From contig CM034600.1 of the NCBI GenBank assembly GCA_020091685.1, positions 5,965,837-6,029,836 on the forward strand: a DNA stretch of 64,000 nucleotides, read 5' to 3'. The stretch's first letter is position 1. Every line of letters begins with the position of its first letter. Shown here one piece after another: positions 12,603 through 24,617 of this stretch. This DNA comes from Lutjanus erythropterus (Eukaryota; Chordata; Actinopteri; Lutjaniformes; Lutjanidae). Position numbers and translations under genes: made by a program. Below the pieces are notes generated by a model. The model was not told where the DNA came from. It searched no databases and worked only from the letters and a program-made list of their open reading frames with translations.

Positions 12603-13927
12603 GTCAACTGTGAAAACTGTTTCATGCATGAATGCTGTAGTACTTAAAAATATGCATTCATTTTGCTCGATGAAACTATAACACCAATTTTCCTAATCTG
12701 AGATTAAATATAGGCCACTGTGAAGACACCAACCATACCAGTTTTTAACTATTTTGTCCCCAGAGCTCAAAGAGAAGAACCCCAGAACTTCACCAGCCGT
12801 CATATCAAGCTACCAGCAGAATATCTGTAAAATCAGATCAAGCAATGGACTCAGCATTTTCAACAACAAATACAATTAAAAACTTTCCACAGGAGAGTCA
12901 TTGAAAAACATCGGCCTGTCATTTCTTCCATTAATGCAATGTGTTTTGTGAACACCACTAATTTCAATATTTAGAAAGTGGACCTTTGACAGTTGTATGA
13001 GTACCCATGACCTAGATAACTTAGAGACTATTTTCAGTTAGTAACAAGAGCTTTCCTATACTAGCTTTCTCCAGTGGGCCAACTTTTCACCGTCACAGAT
13101 AATCAAGGGTCCTGGGAATCTGCTACTTCTGTATGTGATTGGTAGATCTGGAAAATCTTTGCTACCCTGTTCCCTGGGGTGCTCTCTAGGCACTGCTGTG
13201 ACAGTATGGGATGCAGAGGTTGCTGTTGAAAACAATCTAAAAGGAGTTTTCACATTCTCTGCAATAATTCAGGCACATTTGGAGTGGGTCTGACTGGGGG
13301 AGTACCTTGTCACGTCTCCTGCTTGACATTCATGCACATCACCGCAGCCAAGGTCTGTGTTTGGTGTCACTGGGAAGTAATCTCTGTTACATGGATATGG
13401 TGCAAGAATTTAAGATTCATTCAACCATGACTTGTGATATTTCTGGCTGAGAACTCAAATGCAACTTGTCTGAAGGTTTTTGTAACTGTTCTGAACTTAA
13501 GCACGGTACCAAAAGCCAGCTGTTAAAACGGAGGATGTAATCGTTCAAATGATGATGCAAATTATCTTTCATCAAAGACAGATGAGGATTTGCCTCCTGA
13601 CCCAAAGAATGGTATTCCGGGCCAGCTGATTGTACTTTATTGTACTTAAAGGGCCTAAAAACACTTAGGGATCACGAGAAGGATGTTTCCATTTTGGGCT
13701 GCGCCACACTAACCAGGACTCAAAACTTGTAATGATCAAAGTCTGTTGGTAGATTCTGTCTGTCGAGGTTTAGTTGGTTTAGGATTGTTTCAAGAGTTTC
13801 TTAGATTTAAAGACCTGGAAGAAGATCTTTGCCTCTTGATTATTGTATCTATTTTTGGAAAACAACTGAGAAACTGTTCATAGCTTAAACATGCACAGCA
13901 GTGCTTGATCTGATGATGCAGCAAGAG

Positions 13928-14105
13928 GAAAGGTTAAGGGATCACCAAAGTTATTACAATTGATCCTAAGGGGGACATGACTGTGCATAGCAAATTCCAT
14001 GGGAATCATCCAAAAGTTGTCAAGACAGTTCACTCAAAACCACAAATATTATCCTTTTTATGGTGCTAGAGGAAAAGGCAGAGGGTCATTTCAGTTATTA
14101 AGAGG
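13928..14105 (+). repeat. dispersed repeat family C, copy 1
   Basis: It shows AAGGGATCACCAAAGTTATT, GGGAATCATCCAAAAGTTGT, TTCACTCAAAACCACAAAT and GGTGCTAGAGGAAAAGGCAG, the landmarks of a very common fish repeat. A second copy follows at 14,575-14,715 and a relative at 47,930-48,255. Confidence 0.65.
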
Positions 14106-14574
14106 CTATTAAGCTTTAAGCCATTAAAATTCCATTGCATTGTCTGAGGACTCTGAATGTCAATACATTGCATGCATTTTGGATGAAAAGAAGCGGCACC
14201 AAATTGAAAAAAAAAAGTTCATTGTTTAATTGTTGCATGTTAATTGTTGACGATGAAATTATATTACCAGAACAATTTGCATCATTAGCATCACTTGGTG
14301 GGCGGAGGTGGTGGTAATGATGTTGATCCTTGATTGGAAAAGGTATAGCATAATTGTTCACTAGGTCAAAAGCAGGTTTTCTTATTTTATGCATTTAACC
14401 TGGCAAAGACCTTGGAATGTGTACTGACTGCCAGTCAAATTGGAGAGTTCTTTTCACTCAGAAAGGGGCGGAAACATGACACATGACCAAAGTACCCAGA
14501 TGGGCTGCTCTCTATCCAATCCAATTTGAGATATTAGCACTGCATAAGCGAAGACTTTGACCTGGTGGTGGCAC

Positions 14575-14715
14575 TACAGGGAAAGTCAGGGGATCATCAA
14601 AGTCACTGGGCTTTATCCTCCCTCCACCATGAATATATGTTCCATATTTCAATGAAATCAGTCCAATAGTTGCAGTGTAATTTGAGCCTGAATCAAAGTG
14701 GTGGACAGATCTACT
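14575..14715 (+). repeat. dispersed repeat family C, copy 2
   Basis: It shows AAAGTCAGGGGATCATCAAA, then TTCAATGAAATCAGTCCAAT and TGCAGTGTAATTTGAGCC-like sequence. It is parallel to copy 1 but more diverged. Confidence 0.6.
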
Positions 14716-15056
14716 GAAAGTCTGTCACTGATCTGCAACAATTTGCTCAATGAAATGGATATTTCTCCACAGTATGGTCATTTGGGTAACCTTATAAAAA
14801 CGGGACCTTGAAACTGCAGTTAAATTCATCAGAAGTGACTTTTTAACAATGCGTTCCTGTCCCTGTCTGTATTATAGTGTGTTGCAACAGCACAAGACGA
14901 CATCTGCAGATCTGCCTCCAACACCACCAGCAGCTCAGTAACAGTAACATCACACTGCCTGCAATCTGCCACTGTTCAGTACCTCTCACAGAGTAGAAAA
15001 TGTGTTGTAGTTTTGGGGCTGACAATTTATTTTCTCGCCAAAAGTTTGTGGTACTA

Positions 15057-15076
15057 TATGTGTGTGTGTGTGTGTT
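15057..15076 (+). repeat. (TG)n microsatellite, short
   Basis: About ten TG units. Confidence 0.9.
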
Positions 15077-15741
15077 GGTCTTTTTTGTCTATATGACATC
15101 AGCCACAGAGCAGACAGCATCCCACCAACTGGCCTCAATTACACACCCTGCCCCGTGACACACTGCACCAACAGACTGACCGATGTCTCACAGCGAAATC
15201 CAGACAGGTATAATTTCATGACACAGGCTGGTTTGCCGTCATACACCCAGCAACACAACCATCTCCACGGACAGCTTGTTTAGTCTACTATCCACCTCAT
15301 CAATCTGCATCTGGGCGCCTGGCAGCGTGTGGGATTGTTAATAGATCAGCCTCATTTTTTCATATTACATTTACCAATGGATGATTTGTCTGGTTCTTGC
15401 TTGCTTGTCAGCTGGAAGTGGTGATGATGTGGCAAAGTTTTAGCTCATGCTCAGTACTTCTCTGTTTCCTATGTGAATTCATACATATCTGCACACACAT
15501 ACACTCAACAAAGATATAAGAGAAACACTTTTGTTTTTGCTCCAGTTTTTCTTGAGTTGAAGTAAAGGATCTAAGACTTCTTCTGTGGAATCTCAAAGCT
15601 TGTTTCTCTCTAATATTGTTGACAAAGTTGATACAACCTGTGTTGGTGAGCACCTCTCCTTTGTCAAGATATTTCTTTCACCTGAAATGCAGTTTGATCT
15701 TAAAAAAGATTTTATTAGGCACTGTACTGTGGCTATTTAAG

Positions 15742-15958
15742 ACAGGGCTGCAGATACTTTTTTCCCCCAGGAGGGCCAAGTTATGATGTGCCCTACTTTA
15801 CCTCTGATTGGCTAGAGCCCAGTGCCATTTTTTTTTTTGTTTGGGTTAGTTTAGGCATGAGGAGTGACTGGTTAGGTTCAGGGTAGCCAATCAGAGGCAA
15901 AGTAGGGTGGGTAATGACTTTGCCTTCCTGGAGAAAAAAAAGGTATCTGTAGCCCTGT
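15742..15958. repeat. 217 bp foldback MITE
   Basis: The two ends are ACAGGGCTGCAGATAC and GTATCTGTAGCCCTGT. Pairing continues inward through GGAGGGCCAAG / CTTTGCCTTCC, GCCCTACTTT / AAAGTAGGGT and CCTCTGATTGGCT / AGCCAATCAGAGG. Arms are about 72-74 bases (15,742-15,813 and 15,885-15,958) around a loop of about 70 bases. No ORF is present and no clear target duplication was seen. Confidence 0.85.
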
Positions 15959-17009
15959 GTGAAATAGCCATAGTGCATAATTAATATGTATTTTTTCAAG
16001 ATAAAACTGAATTTTTATTGTGATCAGTCCAAGGCACACTTGTGCAATATTCTCAGCATCTCGACCTGCCACACCTGTCAGGTGGATGGATTATCTTGGC
16101 AAAGGAAGAAGTGCTCACTAACAAGGATTTTGACAAATTCGTTAAACAAAATTTGAGAGAAATATGCCAGTTGCCTGCCTTCTTTTTTTCTCCAGGCGAT
16201 ATCAACCCGACTGGGATTCACCTGTGAAGATCTGGTCAGGCTGCTCATTGGTTTCCTCAGACTGGAGCTGTCCAATCAAGATTCAGGGCACTGAATAAGA
16301 AGAGCCAGTCTTGATGCTCTGATCTGCCTGAGCTTCCTTTTCCATTTGTTGCGCAGAGCTTCTCTGAACCCTTTAAAACATATGTGGAGGAGACTGAGGA
16401 CACTAGGTGAGCTGTTGCACCCTCTACATTTCACACACGTAGTCACTTTGTCTAGAAACACTAGGTTTATTGGTTACTGCCACCTTTGTATTTGTTTTGG
16501 TGAAGCTTTTTTTTCTAGAAGCTAGTGAGGCCTTTTGTTTGTGTTTTTTTTTCTGGAGGTAGAGGCTCGTCAGGCCTAGTTTAGTTATATTTAATTTCTT
16601 TTGTTTCACACAACCAGTTTGTCCCATCTCCTCCACATTCTGGGAACCTTTTGTTGTCTCTTTGTAAATATTAAAATGAGCTGTAAATAAAATCACTTGT
16701 CACTTCCACTCTGACTCCTTCAAATTGTTTGGTTGTTGTGTTATTGTCTAGTCTTACAAAAGGGGTAAACAATGTTGTTTACCCACAGACGCTGTGATCC
16801 TGCTTGGTCTGAAAGGAAAACATATTTAGGATATTGTTGTCATATTTTGTAGGATAATATACACTGTTTAGATAATGCACAGCCCAGTGTGCCACACTTT
16901 TCAGCAGCATTTTAATTAAATTTGTGACTAAATTGTCAGACATCAAGACAGTGTGTGAGAGTCTTTTTGCTTTTTATTATCGACCCATGGTCCTCTCCTA
17001 CATACCTAT

Positions 17010-17160
17010 CGACCTACCCATTTTTTTGCTCGTAAGTTCTTCAAAGTAGCCACTTTTTGCTTTGATGACAGCTTTGCACAGTGTTGGGATAATATGCAAT
17101 TTCCTTTAAAAAAATAAAGAAAAATGAATTGAATGAGAAGTGTGTCCAAACACATGTATG
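17010..17160 (-). mobile_element. Tc1-type transposon remnant, internally deleted
   Basis: TTCAAAGTAGCCACTTTTTG and TTTGATGACAGCTTTGCACA read, on the minus strand, like the C-terminal transposase region of a fish Tc1 element (GCAAAGCTGTCATCAAA). AAAATAAAGAAAAATGAATT and GAGAAGTGTGTCCAAAC resemble the element's terminal sequence. Both lie within 150 bases, which implies a large internal deletion. The assignment is from memory of fish Tc1 sequences. Confidence 0.55.
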
Positions 17161-17488
17161 TGTGGGTATTAAAGGTTAGGTTTCTCTAGACAAACATCAG
17201 CTCCAGTGTAAAAATACCTCTGGCATGTGGTCATACTGTATGGGTGTCCATATAATATATCCAGCCTAGCTCCCCACTTATTTTTTCATAAGGGTGCTTT
17301 TTGGATCATTGTACCTTTACCACCTTGGCTAATAGCCCCCCTCGGTTACCATGGCAACACACAGGTAAGTGGAAAGAAGTGCTTAGTTCGCCACGCAGCA
17401 TGAAGCCTGTTTCTAAAACTGTTGACCTATAAAAATATACACCCACCAACATGTGGAGGCTACCAGAACCATATATGTTTTGGACTCT

Positions 17489-17637
17489 TTGTGTGTGTAA
17501 GTGTGTGTGTTTGATGGCAGCAAATGCAGAAAAAAAAAAAATCAATAACCCAAGTTTTTTTATGTACTGTGTCTGTGTTGTCTTTTTGGCTGGCTTTTTA
17601 GTGTGTATGTGTGTGTGTGTGCGTGTGTGTGTGTGTA
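17489..17637 (+). repeat. TG-rich simple sequence
   Basis: It has an interrupted TGTGTGTAAGTGTGTGTG stretch at 17,489-17,510 and a longer (TG)n with one GC interruption at 17,600-17,636. Confidence 0.9.
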
Positions 17638-17724
17638 ATCCCTCAGTTTGCACAAGTGCAGAGATTCGTCTAAATGACAGCACATATAGAGAGGACTCTG
17701 CAGTTTGGAAAGTAAAGCAGATCT

Positions 17725-18015
17725 GTCTCCTTCTGCCTCTCCCTCTCCTACTTCCCTGCATCTATCTTTCTTTTTCAATCGCTCAAGCTCCCTTATCCCA
17801 ACTTCATCATCCTCTCTCCTCTTCAATCTTTCTCACCTTTTCAATCTCCTGCAACATAGTTCATTCCTTTCCTTTTGTTGAATTACTTTCCTTGTGTCCA
17901 TCCCTCCTCTTTTTCTTGTCTACTGAGTTGTCTGCCACCATTCTTATACCTCCATTTCACTTTCTGTCTCTCCTTTACCTCCCTTTCTCCCTCCATCCTC
18001 CTTTGTTTCTCCCCC
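17725..18015 (+). repeat. pyrimidine-rich (CT) tract, about 290 bases
   Basis: It is strongly C+T on the plus strand (TCTCCTTCTGCCTCTCCCTC and similar). The apparent open frames here are by-products of this skew and resemble no protein I know. Confidence 0.85.
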
Positions 18016-18599
18016 TGGGCTTTGCTGTGTCTGATCTATCAGAAGCTCCAGACAGCTGTCTATTCCCTGCAGGCAGCCATCAGAGACACTGACCATATGG
18101 GAGGAATAGTGATTGCGCTCTGTTGCTCTCTTATTGTTTCCCTTTTCATTTTTAGCCTTTTCCTGAAACACTTCTTGTATATATCCGTTCCCTTTGGTTC
18201 CTTTCATTTTGCCTCTCTTTAAATCTTTAAGGCCGTCAAGAGCCAAACCGCTCGGCTTGTGGTGGAGAGGGGAGGGGGCGTGGAGGGGAGGTAGGTATTT
18301 TTGTGACAAAGCCACGGACTCGAGGTGTATCGAGGGATCATTAGGGAATAATGTGACAACGTATCTCTGCTGTATTGTTTTTGGACTGTTTTTTTAAATT
18401 CAAAACATTTGTCTTTAAAGGGAATTGAGGCCACCAGATATTTTTGTCTCAGGTATTTTAGGAGTTCTGTACGCATGGCAGATTGAGATAAAAAAGGGAT
18501 GTTGTTGGGATTATGGCAAATACAATATCAGCTTCAGTTTTATATTTGTTGTAGTTTCATATTTGTCAGTACTGTACAACACTATTACAGAGTACATCA

Positions 18600-19510
18600 T
18601 AGTATAAATCAGTAATAAGCAATAACTCTATAAATGTCATGTCAGTAATGCAATTTATAAAGTCTTTATGTCCATGACTTATAATATTTTATAAACCTTT
18701 GCATGATTGTATGATTATAAACATTTATAAAGTATTATAAGTTCAGTATTCATAATGCTTTATAGCTCCATGCTAAACTGGCAACAGTGTTTGTGAGAAG
18801 ACTCTGACTCCTGGGTTACACGGCACATTATAACTACCAAACTTTAGCCTGTTATAAAGACTCATGGAAAGCTGCTCTAAAGTTTCAAAGTTTTTTGAAA
18901 TGTAATAATGTCTTATAAATATTAATAATACACTATAGCATTAATTAAAGTGAAAGGACTGTATAAAGTTATTAGCCATTGTATGATGTTCATACAAAAC
19001 AAGGTTTATTATGAGTACTATAAGTGGTGCACATAATTTATCATAAGTTCAGCATTCATAATGCTTTATAACTCTGTACCAAAGAGACAACAGTGTGTGA
19101 AAGAACGTGAGTCATGTGTTACACACAGGACATTATAACAATTATAACCACTTAAGCCTGTTATAAAGACTGCTCACATGTATCATAACAAAATATAAAT
19201 TCTAAGTTTTTGAATTTGGAGAATGTCTTATAACAGCTATAGCAAGTTATTGATATTTAGAAGACATTATTCAAGATCATGAAACTAAATACATTATTTA
19301 AGAACTTAGAATTCATAATCTGTTATGATACACTGGAGCAGTTCTCTACATGTCTTTATAAAGGGCTAGTAACTCTTTTGTCACTTTGGTATGAAGGTAT
19401 AAAGTATTATGAATGCTAAACTTACAATACATTATGTCCACCACTCATAATACTTAAAAAAATTGTTATAAGTTGTAATAAATTATTATAAATGTCTATT
19501 TATTTTTCAT
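18600..19510. repeat. about 0.9 kb TTATAAAG-rich foldback with repeated arms
   Basis: The block at 18,735-18,870 (GTTCAGTATTCATAATGCTT, CCTGTTATAAAGACTCA) recurs as a direct copy at 19,040-19,175. A third copy is inverted at 19,360-19,460 (AAGTATTATGAATGCTAAAC, GTCCACCACTCATAATAC). The second and third copies can pair over about 75 bases at roughly three-quarters identity by eye. It looks like a MITE-derived palindrome with an internal duplication. Confidence 0.8.
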
Positions 19511-20573
19511 TTTTTTCAACTCATGGTTTTGTTCTTGTGGCCTGAAATGTTTCCGTTTTGTTTCTCACTTATGTCATCAGTGTTTGTTTCCACCCACAGC
19601 AGGCAGCTGTTTTTAGTGTAAAAGCTCTGATAAACCCCACTGTGTGATACCAAATGGCACCTCGCACCAAACTGCACCAAGTTAGCGACTAGCTAACACT
19701 GAGGAGCACTTAACAGCTAATGAGCCATATTTTTAACACAGGAGGATGGTGTGGATTGTTTGCTTATTCATGGAGTCTGATGAGACTAACAAAAATGTCA
19801 GCTTCTAGTTTTCCAAATCCCACTTCAATATCTGGTGGCAAACACTTGAAGGTTATAAAAAAAATTCCATTGCAAGGAAACAAAAGCATACTGTTATTTC
19901 ATGTGGTTGACATTTAGCTTAATGGCTCTTTAATTGGTCACGCAATAACCATAGACAAGTCACGTCACATCACACCACTTCGTTCTCTCCTTGAAGTGTC
20001 TTTATGCTATAAATTTCCTCATTATTTCTGCAATAAATGCCAGATATGAGAGCAGCAGACTTCTTTAGTGACGTACAAGACTGAGTGGGTGAAACGTATG
20101 ATCTTAGAATAGTACTGCTGATTTTAAAGAGAGCATTCAAGAAATAGACAGAGCAAATAGGATTTCATAGCTTCTGATCTTGACTGGTAAATTAACTTGT
20201 ATAAATTAAAATTTAGTTAAATGCTTTCCTCACTCATATGTTCATTTGATGGATAGATTGGGCTGCTATCTTTACAGTGTTGGAGAATCCCCCTCATCAG
20301 TGTCTTTAAGCTCCATTGTCTCCCATTAATCACAGAATAAGTCATTATAACAATCCTTCAGTAAGAGGTCTTATTGTATGTAACCTTTCACTTATGTCAC
20401 CTTTCTCATTTCTCTCCTGAAGGTGAATTCCATCAGTGGATACAATGAAAACATGATTAATCACATGAAACATATGGCAGGTTTGTGATGAGCGTGAGTA
20501 ATTGTCCCTGTCTTTAAAGTCCATTTAATTAAAAAAGGGGGACATAAATCTATGAATCTCATCTATGTTGCCA

Positions 20574-20576
<3 letters not shown>

Positions 20577-20635
<59 letters not shown>
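20577..20635 (+). repeat. (TG)29 microsatellite
   Basis: There are 59 bases of uninterrupted TG in intron 6. It is a likely polymorphic marker. Confidence 0.97.
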
Positions 20636-20637
<2 letters not shown>

Positions 20638-21529
20638 GTGTCTGACAGAGTTTGCAGGGTTAAAAGGAGACATGAAATGTTTCAAAATAATGTTAACTGA
20701 GCTGTGCAAAAACATACTGCTTAAATATCTCCCTAAATAATTTTGTATCGTTTTGATTTCAGGTTTAATGTCTTTTGTTGTGTTTGCCCTGTATATGTCT
20801 ACAGGCGCTGGCATCACATTCACTTGAAACCCCAATTAAGCCAAAATGTAAATGGCTTTATTGCTTTGCCTCTCACTTGACTCCCTTTCTGTTTTTCTCT
20901 TCTCCCTTGCTCTCCAGCACTGTGGCATTTGGGCGACAGCGAACCATAACGGACCGATTGTTTGGTCTGTCTGAGCACGATAAGCTTTCTAAAACATGTC
21001 AACAGTGCTTCTGGCAAGGGACAGCTGGAAGGCCCATAAACTGGCCCCTAGCTGACTGGAATCATCACCAAGTCCTGCTGAAGTCAGTGGCACTAAGTCG
21101 CATATTCTAAAACCAGAAAAAAACATGCCACAAAACCAGGAAGACTTGCTATTGAGAGATTGGAGTTTTAAATATACATGTATTAATTCACAGGCAGAGC
21201 TGTTGGTTGAGCTTAAACTCCATGAGCAACGCCAAAGAAGCTTTGGAGAGTGGAAATTACATGCTTGGCAAACTTGGACGGCGGCTAGAAACTCTAAAAT
21301 GAATATGAATAAAAAATAAAACACAAATGATTTGAGTTTGAAAGTTAAGTTGCGACTGTGGAAACAGGTCAATGTCAACTTAGGTCAGTGTCAGCTTGTT
21401 AGTTGCTGTACCTTTGAACTGCTTCTTGCAGAGGTACTTAGAGGACATAGTTTGGTCAGTTGCCAGGGAAATAACTGGGTTGTCAGTTCAAGTGTACAAC
21501 TTCGGTTGTGTGATAACAGAGACAGGCAA

Positions 21530-22165
21530 AGCAAAAGTTGCATATCAACAACATCTAGGAACACCACCAACTTCTCTGAGCCCGAGCTCATCTGAGACTG
21601 TCTGACAGAAATTCAAAAGGTTTGCTTTGGTCTGATGAGTCCACATTTCAAAATTTGTTTTTGGAAATCATGGACCTTGTATCCTTTCGACAAAGACCAT
21701 CCAGATTGTCACTGGTGCAAAGTTCAAAAGCCAGCATCTGTGATGGTATATGTTAGTGCCCATGGCATCATGGGTAACTGTCACATCTGTGAAGGCCCCA
21801 CTGATGCTGAAAGTGCATACAGGTTCTGGAGCAATATATGCAGCAATCCAGACAATGTCTTTATCAAGGACGTCCCTGCTTATTTCAGTGAGACAATACC
21901 AACACACATTCTGCATGTGTTACAGTGCATAAAATACTACCAGACTGGCCTGCCTGCCATCCAGACCTGTCTCCCTTTGAAAATATGTGGTGTATTATGA
22001 AGCACGAAATATGACAACAGAGACCTGGACTGTTGAGCAACTGACATCGTAAAGCAAGCAAGAATGAGAGTATTGTTAAAGGAAAAGCCCTTGTCCCAAC
22101 TTTTTTGAAACATGTTGCAGGCGTCAAATTTCTGTTTGTATATTTACAAAAAAAAGCAGAGTTTG
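21530..22165 (+). pseudogene. IS630/Tc1-superfamily transposase relic
   Basis: The plus strand around 21,635-22,000 translates with a few frame breaks as SVMVYVSAHGIMGNCHICEG, then AESAYRFWSNI and DVPAYFSETIPTHILHVLQ, then DLSPFENMW-like sequence. This is the DDE-domain order of a fish Tc1-like transposase, whose intact form has a W at VMVW and QQDNA before HTA. Upstream TCTGAGCCCGAGCTCATCTG and downstream CCAACTTTTTTGAAACATGT are nucleotide landmarks of the same family. The catalytic Asp region and the PIENVW motif are damaged, so it is dead. The family differs from the 40.4 kb element. Confidence 0.75.
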
Positions 22166-23554
22166 TCAGCACTTTGTGAGTTCTTTCTACTCTGAGTGGC
22201 TCACTTGCTTAGTTACCATAATAAATTCAACTTTAGGTCTCGTTAGTGTTGCAGGTGGTGGTGACCACCTGGTGGCGCACAACGCCACCTGGAAGCCTTC
22301 AGAACACAGCTGCAGCTGAGACTGTTGAGGTAAACAGCTTGGTATGCTAGCCTGTCAGTCAAACAAAACCCCAAATCAACAACATCTACCTGCTCACATC
22401 TCTCTTGCTCTCTGCTCTGTTGGTCTTTGACTCTATTAATAAATTCATTCAGCCAATTAGATTATTTATGCTTCAGTGTTCAGAGAATTTGATCTTCGGT
22501 TTCTTACAAATCAGCTCTTGCACCACTCAATAAACAGCATGAGAACATCAATAACAGTTGGTCATTGAGGTCTTAAATTCATGAAACACATCAGTACATT
22601 CATACCATTACAATTTTCACTTCGAGAACAATTTCTGATAAAGTTCCTCCTTCCAGCAGAAGGATGATGCACTTACTAATGGTGCCACAAATGAAACAGA
22701 AACAACAACCAATCAAATCATGTTTCTTTTTACTCATGCATGCAAACGAGCTGCTGTGCAGCAGTTATGCTTGTTCAGCTGATATTATGGAGCTTCTGAT
22801 GCAAATGCTGCTCTAAGAGTGTTACTGGGAAGAATTGTTTCCTTGCACCCTGTATGATGAGCTCCAGTGTATATGCAGATGTGGATGGCATACCTTTCCT
22901 TTGCAATAAAATGGGTTCAAATCAGGCTCATGACTTCTCTGACCTCACATCTCTCTCTGTCTCCCAGCATTCCTTTCACTCCACAGAATACAATGTGTTA
23001 TCTAACACTGTAGAGATGCAATAAAAGTCGGGGTTTGGATTTGCAATAAAGGCACCTCATTCTCCCTTTTACAATGTGAAAAACCAATTGATTTCTACCA
23101 TCCATATATACCCAAGCAGAATATATGAGCAGATTCTGTAGCCATCAGTCAATATAAAAAATTAGACTTACTTTCCTCACAGCTGAATACTGTTGCATGA
23201 TTCAGTTGCTTTTGTGAGACATATTAAAAAAACTCAATAACAACAGCTCACTGTGCAATGATTCAACAGGCTGCTCTGGCCTCTCACACTCTAATCCAAC
23301 AATATAATAGATGAGGTTATTTAAACTTGATGAGTCTATATGCATTGCATTAGTGAGATGGCTCATAAAGTGTTGTTTTCCTCTGCAGCCATCAATAAAT
23401 ACAGAACGAGAGATGGAGGGGGACTTGTTTCATTCTCACTTTGCCAGCCTTTTTTTTTTTGTTTAAATCATTTATGTGCATAGTTTCTATCATCAACATC
23501 TGAACAAAAAAAGAACGGCAATTAGTCAGAATGTTAGGGTACTGGGGGACTTAC

Positions 23555-23631
23555 GAGAGGGTCCTCTCCAACCGCCCTCCTGTGGAGCCAATGATTTCTC
23601 CAAGGGTACAGAAGGTCTGGCCCAGAAAGTC
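23555..23631 (-). CDS. cpne5/cpne8-like: copine exon 6: end of C2A (DFLGQ...TLGEI)
   Basis: The 77-base exon encodes residues 105-129, starting DFLGQTFCTLGEIIGS and ending GRLERTL, with two bases (TC) of the next codon. DFLGQ-FCTLGEI-GS-GSRLE is characteristic of the CPNE5/8 subgroup. The acceptor is CCCCCCGCAG (a C-run on the minus strand) and the donor GTAAGTCC. In the family the next exon begins near G-(I/V)PGKKCGTI. No such sequence was found on the minus strand between 1 and 23,554, so intron 6 probably extends past the window edge. Confidence 0.96.
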
Positions 23632-23869
23632 CTGCGGGGGGGGACACAGAGAAGAGAGTGAATTAATTGTGTGACGGAGCCAAGAGATGGTCCAAGTTTA
23701 AAACCAGACTCAAACCAACAGATAATAATGTAAATATGACCTGCAGATAACTTAAAGGATAGGTTCACGTTTTTTCACGTCTGTCATAAAACAATACTCC
23801 CATGCCCATATGTACACTGAAATAGTTTAAGGTTGCTGTAATCTTTCCTCCTGTTCATAATGGCCCTTA

Positions 23870-24350
23870 CTTTTTATACCACGTACCACCACAGAAAATA
23901 CTGAGTTCTCCAAGTACCACCTACTGTTTTGCACTATTTGGCGCAATGCTTAATATGGCTGCTTGATTTATTTTTCATATGATCTGCACTTCTCTTCGCA
24001 ATAGTTCCCATTTGGAAGCACTATTGCAGTGTTTTGGAAGAATTCATATTAAGTCTCCTCATTTTCTCAGTGTCCATTACAGTTTAACTACCAGTAATCA
24101 TGGACAACATGTGTACGCGCTATGTGCATGATCATCACTACATAGCAGGCTGATATTTTAACAAAAATACAGGAAAGACAAAACTTTTTAATTTATATTT
24201 CAGTGGTCCCATGTTTTCATTTGAAATTTGTAGTATTTTATAATGTTGTGTGTTCTTAATTTATTTCATTTATATTTTTGATATTCTTCTGCGTACCACT
24301 AGAATGAGTGTTCGTGCCACCAGTGGTTTACGTACTACAGTTTGAGAATC
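23870..24350 (+). repeat. degenerate repeat with CGTACCAC termini
   Basis: ACGTACCACCACAGAAAATA near the left and GTACCACTAGAATGAG, CGTGCCACCAGTGG and GTACTACAGTTTGAGAATC near the right resemble the ends of a fish interspersed repeat. The interior is AT-rich without coding potential. It lies in intron 5. Confidence 0.5.
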
Positions 24351-24568
24351 TAGGCAGTAGTTTGTCCACACCATATTAGCTTCAGCTGAACTTTAGAATA
24401 TGTTTTTATATTGGTTTTTGCACAGAAAACATTTAAATCACTTTGAGGAAGGATTTCTTCATGGCCTGTATAAACAGGAGGAACAATTGTCGCAATAAAA
24501 AAAACCTCTCTCAATCTTCCATAAAACAAAATACTTGAGAAAACTTTTTTAAAAAGTAAAGCAACCAG

Positions 24569-24570
<2 letters not shown>

Positions 24571-24614
<44 letters not shown>
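24571..24614 (+). repeat. (TC)22 microsatellite
   Basis: There are 44 bases of uninterrupted TC in intron 5. Confidence 0.97.

Positions 24615-24617
<3 letters not shown>

Larger units (their letters stand above)
1..23554 (-). other. copine intron 6 (partial), unassigned parts
   Basis: I see nothing recognisable in 1-1,774, 2,951-4,808, 5,037-5,333, 5,591-9,002, 10,196-11,162, 11,894-12,479, 12,603-13,927, 14,106-14,574, 14,716-15,741, 15,959-17,009, 18,016-18,599, 19,511-21,529 (except the TG repeat) and 22,166-23,554. The copine exon 7 was looked for throughout and not found. Confidence 0.75.

Noticed and set aside
16260-16790. Possible solo LTR (AATAAAATCACTTGTCAC after T-rich text, with a CTAGAAACACTAGG motif)
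   Set aside because: No matching ends, target duplication or partner LTR could be identified, so it is left unassigned.
17451-18315. Long overlapping open frames on both strands (up to about 210 codons)
   Set aside because: They are driven by TG repeats and a 290-base pyrimidine tract; the composition is low-complexity and no domain is visible.
22620-22690. Minus-strand text faintly like the G-T-I-I-L of copine exon 7
   Set aside because: No PGKKCG motif precedes it, an in-frame TAG intervenes, and splice sites do not fit.
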